Assembly: GCA_021201135.1 (NCBI GenBank) | Contig: JAJQGT010000006.1 | Span: 561,548 to 625,547, forward strand | Reading direction: 5' to 3' | Origin: Oscillospiraceae bacterium | GTDB taxonomy: Bacteria; Bacillota; Clostridia; Oscillospirales; Ruminococcaceae | Length of the DNA: 64,000 nucleotides | Shown here: positions 43,235-50,238 of the stretch, one piece after another | Layout: every line of letters starts with the position of its first letter | Position numbering within the stretch: position 1 is the stretch's first letter | Position numbers and translations under genes: made by a program | The notes under the pieces: model-generated | The model's database searches: none | The model's input: only the letters and a program-made list of their open reading frames with translations | Told to the model about the DNA's origin: nothing

Positions 43235-44005
43235 ATGTTCTCTCTCAATCACTTTATATGGATAGGAATCTCGGTTGTTCTGATTGTAATTGCACTCACG
43301 CTTTTGCATAAATACCGACCGCCGATGAAAAACGTTCTGACGGCATGCTGTGTGATAGCGGTGCTGTCGGAGGTTACGAAGGTCACGAGCATGATTAAGC
43401 TTGTCCCGTCGAGCGACGGCTCGATGATGACGCCGTACCTTGAACTGAACCAGCTACCCTTCAACCCGTGCTCATTGCAGATTATATTCATATTCATTGC
43501 AAGGCTGACGAGTAACGAGACCCTTCGGAGGACAGCGCTTGGATTTATGTACCCCACCTGCATTGGCGGAGCTGTCGGTGCCATACTGCTCCCGACAATA
43601 TTCACCTACAGCATTGACGCTTCGCAGGCGTTCACCCATCCCTTGGGATATCAGTATTTCCTCTATCACACGATGCTCCTCACACTGGGAGTGTATATTC
43701 CGATGTCAAGGGAGGCTCACCTCGGGAGAAGGCAATATGCCACAACAATGGGGCTCTTCTTCTCTATGGGATTCGCGTCTATCTATATTAATGCGCTCTG
43801 TGCTTCTCCCACATACGTCGACGGAGAGCTCATAAGCGTGGACTTTGCGACGAACTTCTTCTTTACCGGCAGTCAAAGCTGGCTGATGACCTTCACGGAT
43901 ATAAGTCAGTGGCGACTCTACTTCCTCGGAATAGTGCTTTTCGCCGCCGTGGGAATAACGGCTCTCTACATTCCCTACATAAGAAAGCCGAAAAAGACGG
44001 AATAA
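43235..44005 (+). CDS. YwaF-family integral membrane protein
   Basis: This 256-residue protein has about seven hydrophobic helices and resembles the YwaF/TIGR02206 family. The NPCSLQIIF region and HTMLLTLGVY are typical in position. These proteins are widespread in Firmicutes and have no established role. It starts at ATG 43235 after AAAGGAA, 37 bases past parC. A long imperfect hairpin follows the stop codon. Confidence 0.75.
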   Translation: MFSLNHFIWIGISVVLIVIALTLLHKYRPPMKNVLTACCVIAVLSEVTKVTSMIKLVPSSDGSMMTPYLELNQLPFNPCSLQIIFIFIARLTSNETLRRTALGFMYPTCIGGAVGAILLPTIFTYSIDASQAFTHPLGYQYFLYHTMLLTLGVYIPMSREAHLGRRQYATTMGLFFSMGFASIYINALCASPTYVDGELISVDFATNFFFTGSQSWLMTFTDISQWRLYFLGIVLFAAVGITALYIPYIRKPKKTE

Positions 44006-44014
44006 AGAATATAT

Positions 44015-44064
44015 CACCCTTTTCCAAAATAAACTTGTACAAAGCTTATTTTAAGGAAAGGGTG
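44015..44064 (+). promoter_or_regulatory. Long hairpin covering the flippase ribosome binding site
   Basis: CACCCTTT (44015-44022) pairs with AAAGGGTG (44057-44064), and AAAATAA (44026-44032) with TTATTTT (44046-44052). The right arm contains the only good ribosome binding site (AAGGAAAGG) of the next gene. T-rich sequence follows, so it could act as a terminator of the YwaF gene, as a translational block, or both. Confidence 0.55.
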
Positions 44065-44104
44065 TTATTTTACGGCAAGAAAGAAAACTGCGCTTGCAGG
44101 GTCT

Positions 44105-45760
44105 ATGGTGCTTTTAATCTCTGTCGTTATTTCAAGGGCGGCAGGGCTTCTTTTAAAAATTCCGCTTACAAATCTCTTGGGCGGCACCGGAATGGGCTAC
44201 TATTCGGGAGCTTATGCCGTATTCATGCCGCTGTATTCTCTGTGTGCCGGAAGCCTGTCTATAGCCGTGGCGCAGATGGTTTCGGAGAGCTCGGCATTCG
44301 GAAACAGGCGAAGGATGCTTCTTATCCGAAGGCTTTCGGTCATATTCTTCGGTGCAATCGGGCTTATCCTGACGCTTATTCCCCTGCTGTTTTCGGGCTT
44401 CATCGCAGAAAGGCTTATCGGAATCCCCGAGGCGAAGCTGTCGATTATGGCTATTTCGCCCTGCGTATTTCTCGGGACGATTACAGCAATCCTTCGGGGA
44501 TATTACGAAGGGCTCGGGGACATGACGCCGTCGTCGGTGTCGCAGACGGTCGACGCGATTGTAAAGCTTGCGGTCGGGCTCGGGCTGTCGATGGCGGTGA
44601 AGAGCTATGCTTTGGGACTGTTTGAGACAGGAGAAGCAGTTTTCGGCGTGTACTGCTCGAGCGAATCCGAAGCTATTGAAATTGCTCTGCCGGTGATTGC
44701 CTGCGCCGCTGTTTTGGGAACTGCGGCGGCGGACCTTGCGGGAATGCTGAGCCTTTGCATCTTCGGGAGATTCCGCAGAGACAAGAGCGTCATCTGCGAG
44801 AGCCCCGAAAGAGCCGAGCAGAAGGAAATCATCAGGCGGCTCGTGAAGCTCTGTGCGCCGATTTCGCTTGCGTCGGTGGTTTCGAGCCTTCTTAACACGA
44901 TAGATTTGTCGACGATTGTCATGCTGATAGGAAACAGCCTCAGAAATAATCCCGAGCTCTATACGACGGAATACGCCGCCGTAATCGAGAGCGGCGTGAG
45001 CTTAAAAGACCTGCCGAGCTTTCTTTATGGGTCATTCACAGGGCTTTCTATGTCGATATTCACGCTTGCGCCGTCACTCTGCGCCGTATTCGGAAGAAGT
45101 GCGTTCCCGTCGGTTTCCGAGAACAACGCCAGAGGCAACAAAGAAGCGGTTTCAAAGGAAATAAGAAGAGTGATCTCCCTGTCGCTCTATATTTCGATTC
45201 CGGCGGGGATTGGACTCTGCCTCTATTCGAGACAGATTCTCGGGCTTATCTTCCCTTCCCGACCGGCGGAGGTGTCCGTTTCGTGGATGCCGCTGGCGAT
45301 ACTGTCAACGTCGACGGCGTTCATGACGGTCCTTAGCTCCGCCTGCTCGATGCTACAGGCACTCGGGAGGACGGATATTCCTCTCAAAATTAACCTCGGA
45401 GGCGCGATTTTAAAGCTTGCCTTAAACATGATTTTTATCCCGAACAGCAGATATGGGCTTTCCGGGGCGGCAGTGGCTACGGTAGTGTCATATTCGGCGA
45501 TGTGCATAGCCTCCGTAGTAGTTCTTTATAGACTCACGGGCACTAAGCCGAAGCTTCTCTACTCGGTCGCCATACCGACAATTCTGGGCGTTATTGCCTG
45601 CATTTCCTCGACTTATGTCTACAGATATGCAATAACATATTTATCCTTGACAATTTCCCTCTTGATTTCTGTTATATTTGCTGTAATAACCTACATTTTG
45701 ATGGTCGAATTATTGGACATAACCCACAAAAATCGAATTCGAACGCAAATTTTTGAATAA
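44105..45760 (+). CDS. MurJ/SpoVB-type polysaccharide flippase
   Basis: This multipass protein (551 residues from the ATG) has 12-14 helices and belongs to the MVF/PST flippase superfamily that moves lipid-linked cell-wall precursors. Typical early sequence is present: ISRAAGLLLKIPLTNLLG, then YYSGAYAVFMPLY. The SpoVB branch fits best. The start is odd: ATG 44105 lies inside helix 1 and has a poor ribosome binding site. The frame is open upstream and codes TARKKTALAGSM, with an ACG at 44072 exactly where an ATG is expected, 9 bases after AAGGAAAGGG. The true start may be this ACG, or an ATG lost by mutation or read error. Confidence 0.85.
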   Translation: MVLLISVVISRAAGLLLKIPLTNLLGGTGMGYYSGAYAVFMPLYSLCAGSLSIAVAQMVSESSAFGNRRRMLLIRRLSVIFFGAIGLILTLIPLLFSGFIAERLIGIPEAKLSIMAISPCVFLGTITAILRGYYEGLGDMTPSSVSQTVDAIVKLAVGLGLSMAVKSYALGLFETGEAVFGVYCSSESEAIEIALPVIACAAVLGTAAADLAGMLSLCIFGRFRRDKSVICESPERAEQKEIIRRLVKLCAPISLASVVSSLLNTIDLSTIVMLIGNSLRNNPELYTTEYAAVIESGVSLKDLPSFLYGSFTGLSMSIFTLAPSLCAVFGRSAFPSVSENNARGNKEAVSKEIRRVISLSLYISIPAGIGLCLYSRQILGLIFPSRPAEVSVSWMPLAILSTSTAFMTVLSSACSMLQALGRTDIPLKINLGGAILKLALNMIFIPNSRYGLSGAAVATVVSYSAMCIASVVVLYRLTGTKPKLLYSVAIPTILGVIACISSTYVYRYAITYLSLTISLLISVIFAVITYILMVELLDITHKNRIRTQIFE

Positions 45761-45765
45761 AACTC

Positions 45766-45794
45766 TTGTATTTTTTAAAAAATCAGTGTAAGAT
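45766..45794 (+). promoter_or_regulatory. Promoter of the HU gene
   Basis: TTGTAT (45766-45771), a 17-bp spacer and TAAGAT (45789-45794) give a leader of about 95 nt before the start codon. Confidence 0.68.
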
Positions 45795-45808
45795 AGGTGT
45801 ATCAAGTT

Positions 45809-45866
45809 GTCGGTGTATGCCGACGCATTTGCGAGTGCAAATACGGCTTATGGATATCGTATTTGC
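45809..45866 (+). promoter_or_regulatory. Structured HU leader with mutually exclusive hairpins
   Basis: GTCGG/CCGAC form a first hairpin (45809-45824). CGCATTTGC (45824-45832) can pair with GCAAATACG (45837-45845) with one mismatch, and the same GCAAATACG can instead pair perfectly with CGTATTTGC (45858-45866). The arrangement resembles an RNA switch or attenuator; no known class was recognised. Confidence 0.5.
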
Positions 45867-45896
45867 CATGGCGAAATAATTACGGAGGAAGTCATC

Positions 45897-46166
45897 ATGA
45901 CAAAAGTTGAATTAGTAAGCAAGGTTGCGGATAAGTCCGGTCTTTCCAAGAAGGATTCCGAAAAGGCTGTATCGGCAGTAGTTGCCGCAATCACAGAGGC
46001 TCTTTCCGAGGGCGAGAAGGTTTCCCTTATCGGTTTCGGCACATTTGAAGTAAGAGAGCGTCAGGCTAAGGAGGGCATCAACCCCAGAACCGGCGAGAAG
46101 ATTCAGATTCCCGCAAGAAAGGTTCCCGCTTTCAAGCCCGGCAAGGCTCTTAAGGAGTCCGTTTGA
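45897..46166 (+). CDS. hup: HU-family DNA-binding protein
   Basis: HU bends and compacts DNA as a dimer. The 89-residue protein matches the family length, with [19 protein letters not shown] at the start, the conserved [17 protein letters not shown] segment, and the DNA-binding arm [24 protein letters not shown] 45897 is chosen after GGAGGA; an upstream in-frame extension has no coding character. It is followed by a strong terminator, then rqcP, the same neighbour order as in many Clostridia. Confidence 0.96.
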   Translation: MTKVELVSKVADKSGLSKKDSEKAVSAVVAAITEALSEGEKVSLIGFGTFEVRERQAKEGINPRTGEKIQIPARKVPAFKPGKALKESV

Positions 46167-46181
46167 TTTTATAACGAAAGA

Positions 46182-46212
46182 CAAAAGCCGACTTCGGTCG
46201 GCTTTGTTTTTT
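46182..46212 (+). terminator. Terminator after hup
   Basis: AAAGCCGAC and GTCGGCTTT form a stem with a TTCG-type loop, followed by GTTTTTT. Confidence 0.85.
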
Positions 46213-46235
46213 GAGATTAAAAAGGGAGAGATTAT

Positions 46236-46478
46236 ATGAGACTTGACAAATATCTGAAGGTCAGCCGCCTTATAAAGCGGAGAACCGTTGCCAACGAAGC
46301 CTGCGATGCGGGAAGAATCGTGGCGAACGGCAAGCCGGCAAGGGCTTCATATGAAGTGAAGGTCGGCGACATCATCGAGATTAATCTCGGGAAAAATCCG
46401 CTCAAGGTGAGAGTTCTGTCCGTTTCGGAATACGCAACGAAGGAAACCGCCGCGGGACAGTACGAGATTATATCCTGA
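46236..46478 (+). CDS. rqcP: S4-domain RNA-binding protein RqcP (YabO/Hsp15-like)
   Basis: This 80-residue S4-domain protein matches RqcP, which works with RqcH in C-terminal alanine tailing of stalled nascent chains on the 50S subunit. The S4 fold is clear: MRLDKYLKVSRLIKRRTVANEACDAGRI-type start, then VGDIIEINLG. Length is normal. It starts at ATG 46236 after GGGAG. It lies 69 bases after hup, beyond a terminator. Confidence 0.92.
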   Translation: MRLDKYLKVSRLIKRRTVANEACDAGRIVANGKPARASYEVKVGDIIEINLGKNPLKVRVLSVSEYATKETAAGQYEIIS

Positions 46479-46496
46479 CTGAATTGAAATCATCGG

Positions 46497-46526
46497 GACC
46501 GAAGTCTTTTTTTGGGCTTCGGTCCT
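46497..46526 (+). terminator. Terminator after rqcP
   Basis: GGACCGAAG pairs with CTTCGGTCC around a T-rich loop, followed by TTGAATTTT. Confidence 0.78.
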
Positions 46527-46562
46527 TGAATTTTCTTCTGTTTTTTCTGATATTCACCGAAA

Positions 46563-46598
46563 TTTAAGGTAGATTTTAGGTTGGAATAGTATTATAAT
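46563..46598 (+). promoter_or_regulatory. Promoter of the two-component system with tandem response-regulator motif
   Basis: TTTAAGG (46563-46569) and TTTTAGG (46574-46580) are direct repeats 11 bp apart, overlapping the expected -35 region. TATAAT (46593-46598) is the -10 box. The same 18-bp arrangement occurs at 48585-48602. Spacing of one helical turn is typical of OmpR-family binding sites. Confidence 0.7.
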
Positions 46599-46626
46599 AG
46601 TAGCAATAAATAAGGGAGGACAGGAT

Positions 46627-47307
46627 ATGAGACTTCTTCTTGCGGAGGACGAAAGGGCTTTATCGAAAGCACTGGTTGCTATTCTGGAGCGAAACAACTA
46701 CTCGGTTGACGCCGTTTATGACGGGCAGGAAGCCCTTTCGTATCTCGAGGCGGACAACTATGACGGGGTGATACTCGACATAATGATGCCGAAGGTCGAC
46801 GGATTCACCGTCCTTAAAGAAATGAGGGCAAAAGGAAACCAGATTCCCGTTCTCATGCTCACAGCCCGCTCGGAGGTGAGCGACAAGGTTACGGGGCTCG
46901 ACCTCGGGGCGAACGACTACCTCACGAAGCCGTTCAATTCGCAGGAGCTTCTGGCACGAATCAGGGCGATGACAAGGACCTCGACCCAGCATCAAAGCTC
47001 GCAGATAAAATTCGGAAACGTAACTCTGGACAGAGCCACTTTTGAGCTCTCAACTCCCTCGGGAAGCTTAAGACTTGCCAACAAAGAATTTCAGATGCTC
47101 GAATTCCTTATGAGCAACCCGCACAGCATTATCCCGTCGGAGAGGTTCTTAGAGAAAATCTGGGGCTATGACAGCGAATCAGAGATAAACGTCGTCTGGG
47201 TTTATATCTCCTACCTTCGGAAGAAGCTTGACGCGCTCAAGGCAAACATCCAGATCAGGGCTGTCAGAAACGCAGGCTACTCTTTGGAGGAGATTCCCGA
47301 TGATTAA
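46627..47307 (+). CDS. OmpR-family response regulator
   Basis: This 226-residue protein has a receiver domain with the acidic pocket near residues 7-9 (AEDER), phospho-acceptor Asp51 in VILDIMMPK, and Lys in LTKPF. The winged-helix DNA-binding domain follows (about 128-222: KEFQMLEFLM, SEINVVWVYISYLRKKL). It is coupled to the sensor kinase by an 8-base overlap. The tandem motif in its own promoter and before the VTC operon is the likely target. It starts at ATG 46627 after GGGAGGA. Confidence 0.94.
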   Translation: MRLLLAEDERALSKALVAILERNNYSVDAVYDGQEALSYLEADNYDGVILDIMMPKVDGFTVLKEMRAKGNQIPVLMLTARSEVSDKVTGLDLGANDYLTKPFNSQELLARIRAMTRTSTQHQSSQIKFGNVTLDRATFELSTPSGSLRLANKEFQMLEFLMSNPHSIIPSERFLEKIWGYDSESEINVVWVYISYLRKKLDALKANIQIRAVRNAGYSLEEIPDD

Positions 47308-48559
47308 TAATCTACGCCTCAAGCTCATCGGCGCGACTATGCTTTCCCTTATCATAGTTCTTTCAATCGTTGACGGTGTTATCACATATTCCACCTATCG
47401 CGGAATTATCGACGATGCGGATGCAGTTCTGGCACTTTTGGCGGACAACGGCGGAAGCTTTCCTGAAAGGATAGATGATCTTCCGGGAGATAATCTTTTA
47501 TCGCCGGACACCAACAGACATCAGAATGACATCCTCGAATCTCCCGAGCTCGAATATGAAACGAGATACTTCACCGTCACCTTCAACAACCGCTCGGGAA
47601 ACCTCGTTTCCGTGAACACCGGCAAGATTGCCGCCGTTGACAGCTCAGCCGCCGTCGAATATGCCGAGAGCGTTCTCGAAAAGAGCTCTACAAAGGGCTT
47701 TATGGACGACTACAGATATCTCGTGAACATAGGCGAAACCGAAACGACGGTTGTGTTCCTTGACTGTGCGAGAAACCTTACGACATTCAGAACGGTTATC
47801 ACGGCGAGCCTCGGAATTTCCGTTGCGGGACTTGTGATGGTGCTTATATTGCTTATTTTCCTTTCGGGAAGAATTGTCAAGCCTTTCTGGGAAAACTATG
47901 AGAAACAGCGCAGGTTCATCACCGACGCAGGTCACGACCTCAAGACTCCCCTGACGGTTATCGGTGCGGATGCGGAAGTGCTTGAGATGGACGTCGGCGA
48001 GAACGAGTGGATAACCGACATACGAAATCAGGTTTCAAGGCTTACCGACATGACAAACAGCCTTATAACGCTGTCGAGGATGGAAGAGCCGGAGCCGCAG
48101 TATCAGATGATTGACTTCCCTCTTTCGGACATTGTCGAAGAGACTCTTGAAGAGTACCGGTCTCTGGCTAAGACACAAGGCAAGAACCTTTCCGGCTCCG
48201 TTCAGCCGATGATAAGTCTCTGCGGCGACGAAAAGGCGATAAGAAGGCTTCTTGCAGTGCTTCTTGACAACGCAATGAAGTACTCGGACGAGAACGGCAC
48301 CATAAGTCTTACTCTCGAACAGCAGAGGGGCTCAATCCGGCTGTCGGTGTTCAACACCTGCCCCTATATGCCGAAGGAAAGCCTGCCGCACCTATTTGAC
48401 AGATTCTATCGGACGGATGAAAGCCGCAACTCGCAGACAGGCGGCTATGGGCTGGGGCTTTCGATTGCCGCGGCTATCGTCACCGCCCACAAGGGAAAGA
48501 TTTCAGCCTCGACCACGGACGAGAAATCGCTCCTGATGACTGTCACATTCCCTTCATAA
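47300..48559 (+). CDS. Sensor histidine kinase
   Basis: This 419-residue kinase has helix 1 (about 5-27), an extracytoplasmic sensor region of about 125 residues without a recognised fold, and helix 2 (about 155-178). The HisKA domain follows with FITDAGHDLKTPLTVI (phospho-acceptor His), then the HATPase domain with LLDNAMKYSDENG and YGLGLSIAAAIV. No HAMP linker is obvious. ATG 47300 is chosen after TTGGAGGAG, overlapping the regulator's stop. The signal sensed is unknown. Confidence 0.93.
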   Translation: MINNLRLKLIGATMLSLIIVLSIVDGVITYSTYRGIIDDADAVLALLADNGGSFPERIDDLPGDNLLSPDTNRHQNDILESPELEYETRYFTVTFNNRSGNLVSVNTGKIAAVDSSAAVEYAESVLEKSSTKGFMDDYRYLVNIGETETTVVFLDCARNLTTFRTVITASLGISVAGLVMVLILLIFLSGRIVKPFWENYEKQRRFITDAGHDLKTPLTVIGADAEVLEMDVGENEWITDIRNQVSRLTDMTNSLITLSRMEEPEPQYQMIDFPLSDIVEETLEEYRSLAKTQGKNLSGSVQPMISLCGDEKAIRRLLAVLLDNAMKYSDENGTISLTLEQQRGSIRLSVFNTCPYMPKESLPHLFDRFYRTDESRNSQTGGYGLGLSIAAAIVTAHKGKISASTTDEKSLLMTVTFPS

Positions 48560-48584
48560 AACTTTAGCTTTATTTTCACTTTTA

Positions 48585-48617
48585 TTTAAGGCAGACTTAA
48601 GGAATGTAAAGTATACT
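48585..48617 (+). promoter_or_regulatory. Promoter of the VTC operon with tandem response-regulator motif
   Basis: TTTAAGG (48585-48591) and CTTAAGG (48596-48602) are direct repeats 11 bp apart. The 18-bp motif matches the one before the response regulator at 15 of 18 positions. TATACT (48612-48617) is the likely -10 box, with the motif covering the -35 position. This suggests activation by the adjacent two-component system. Confidence 0.68.
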
Positions 48618-48623
48618 TTAGAT

Positions 48624-48703
48624 AATCCCTGAGGTACATCCGCCATTCGTACCCTTTCTGAACTCCTTTCGGAATCCAAATAGCGGATGTGCCCGGGGAT
48701 CCC
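48624..48703 (+). promoter_or_regulatory. Structured leader of the VTC operon
   Basis: ACATCCGC (48636-48643) pairs perfectly with GCGGATGT (48683-48690) around a 39-nt loop, and flanking CCC and GGG bases may extend it. GGGGATCCCC at 48694-48703 is a further palindrome. It lies in the transcribed region 50 bases before the first gene. No known RNA class was recognised. Confidence 0.45.
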
Positions 48704-48756
48704 CCCATTTATGATTTGAATTTCGCAAATACCCTGAAATCTTAAGGAGGACCACA

Positions 48757-49515
48757 ATGGACTATCAAGCCACGTTCAAGCGCTATGAAGTCAAGTATAT
48801 GCTGACACGCGCCCAGAAGTACGCGATAAAAGAGACCATGCGACCCTATATGGAGCTCGACAAGTACGGAAGAACGACAATCAGAAACATATACTTTGAT
48901 ACCGAAAACTACCGCCTCATAAGGCACTCGCTCGAAAGCCCTACTTACAAAGAAAAATTAAGACTTAGGAGCTATAAGAAGGTCGGTCCCGAGGACCCTG
49001 CTTTCGTTGAGCTCAAGAAGAAATACAAATCGGTCGTCTATAAAAGAAGGCTCGAACTTCCCGCAGGCGAAGCGACACTCTGTTTACTGCATGGCATTCC
49101 CCTTCCCGTTCACTCACAGATTGCGAACGAGATTGAATATTTCAGAAACTACTATGGCGACTTAAGACCGGCGATGTTTATCTCTTACGAAAGAGAAGCA
49201 TACTATTCGGACGACGGCTCGGATTTCAGAGTCACGTTTGACGAAAACATTCTCTGCCGTCAGGATGATTTCTCTCTGGAAAGCGACGCCTATGGGCTCT
49301 CACTGCTGGAAGACGGCATGACACTTATGGAAATTAAGACCTCGGGCGGATATCCCCTTTGGATGAGCCACGAGCTCAACAGACTTGGAATCTTCAAAAC
49401 CTCATTTTCGAAATACGGCACGGCTTATCGCAGGATGTTCGAGGAGCACAGCCTGAGCCACACGACACCCGTCAACACAATACAAGTAACAACCGGAGGA
49501 CGTCTTTATGCTTGA
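48757..49515 (+). CDS. VTC-domain protein, putative polyphosphate polymerase
   Basis: This 252-residue protein matches the VTC domain of the triphosphate tunnel fold, whose yeast member Vtc4 makes polyphosphate from ATP. Basic and acidic tunnel residues are seen in FKRYEVKYMLT, EKLRLRSY, VELKKKYKSVVYKRRL, FISYEREAY and LMEIKTSGGYP. No membrane helix is present; the next gene supplies one. The stop overlaps the DUF4956 start by eight bases. Whether it makes polyphosphate or another anionic polymer is not shown. It starts at ATG 48757 after AAGGAGG. Confidence 0.85.
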   Translation: MDYQATFKRYEVKYMLTRAQKYAIKETMRPYMELDKYGRTTIRNIYFDTENYRLIRHSLESPTYKEKLRLRSYKKVGPEDPAFVELKKKYKSVVYKRRLELPAGEATLCLLHGIPLPVHSQIANEIEYFRNYYGDLRPAMFISYEREAYYSDDGSDFRVTFDENILCRQDDFSLESDAYGLSLLEDGMTLMEIKTSGGYPLWMSHELNRLGIFKTSFSKYGTAYRRMFEEHSLSHTTPVNTIQVTTGGRLYA

Positions 49516-50077
49516 CAATCTTTTCAAAGGAATTTTCGACTCGGACACCACTTCAACCATCGCTGTTTCCGACTTCTTGACTTGCGTGGTTTCCGCACTT
49601 TTAATAGGACTGATTCTGGCGTTATGCTATATGTATAAGACCAGATATACAAAGAGCTTTGTCGCGACAATCGCACTTTTGCCGGCGGTTGTATGCGTTG
49701 TTATAATGATGGTAAACGGCAATATCGGCACTGCGGTTGCGGTTGCGGGAGCTTTCAGCCTCGTCAGATTCCGTTCTGCCGCAGGAACAGCAAAGGAAAT
49801 ACTGGCAATCTTTCTCGCGATGGGCACCGGACTTGTCGTCGGAATGGGCTATATAGGCTTCGGATTCCTGTGTGCCGTTCTCTTCGGAGCGGTAAGCATG
49901 CTCTATTCGACTCTTGACTTCGGCGTGAAGAAGAGAGCCCAGAAATACAAGACGCTTCACATCACCATCCCCGAGGACCTCGACTATACGGGAGTTTTCG
50001 ACGACCTCATGAAGGAGTACACCTCCGAGCATGAGCTCACCCACGTCAAGACCACCAACATGGGAAGCCTTTATTGA
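49508..50077 (+). CDS. DUF4956-family membrane protein, interrupted by an in-frame TGA
   Basis: The 189-residue product has about four membrane helices (FLTCVVSALLIGLILAL, FVATIALLPAVVCVVIMM, KEILAIFLAMGTGLVVGMGYIG, and one more), then a cytoplasmic domain. DUF4956 proteins are usually next to VTC-domain genes, as here. The frame stops at TGA 50075-50077 after KTTNMGSLY, but continues open in the same frame for 41 more codons to TGA 50201, coding LTYDIVLRDPSKEKEFIDQL and the rest of a domain expected for the family. So the gene carries a nonsense codon or is read through. It overlaps the VTC gene. Confidence 0.82.
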   Translation: MLDNLFKGIFDSDTTSTIAVSDFLTCVVSALLIGLILALCYMYKTRYTKSFVATIALLPAVVCVVIMMVNGNIGTAVAVAGAFSLVRFRSAAGTAKEILAIFLAMGTGLVVGMGYIGFGFLCAVLFGAVSMLYSTLDFGVKKRAQKYKTLHITIPEDLDYTGVFDDLMKEYTSEHELTHVKTTNMGSLY

Positions 50078-50203
50078 CTTACTTATGACATTGTCTTAAG
50101 AGACCCCTCAAAGGAAAAAGAATTTATCGACCAGCTCCGTTGCCGCAACGGCAACCTTGAGATTTCCATTTCGAAGCAGGAAACTCAGGTTGCGGAGCTT
50201 TGA
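50078..50203 (+). pseudogene. C-terminal remnant of the DUF4956 gene beyond the in-frame TGA
   Basis: This continues the reading frame of the preceding gene after a single TGA. It codes 41 residues with normal codon use (LTYDIVLRDPSKEKEF, CRNGNLEISIS) and ends at TGA 50201-50203. No start codon or ribosome binding site precedes it, so it can only be made by readthrough or in a strain without the TGA. Confidence 0.7.
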
Positions 50204-50238
50204 TACGCAGTTTGTAACCGCGTAAGGAGAGCAGAAAT

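Noticed and set aside
50075-50077. The TGA in the DUF4956 gene as a selenocysteine codon
   Set aside because: No stem-loop of the bacterial SECIS type was seen just after it, and the position is in a loop of a membrane protein with no redox motif.
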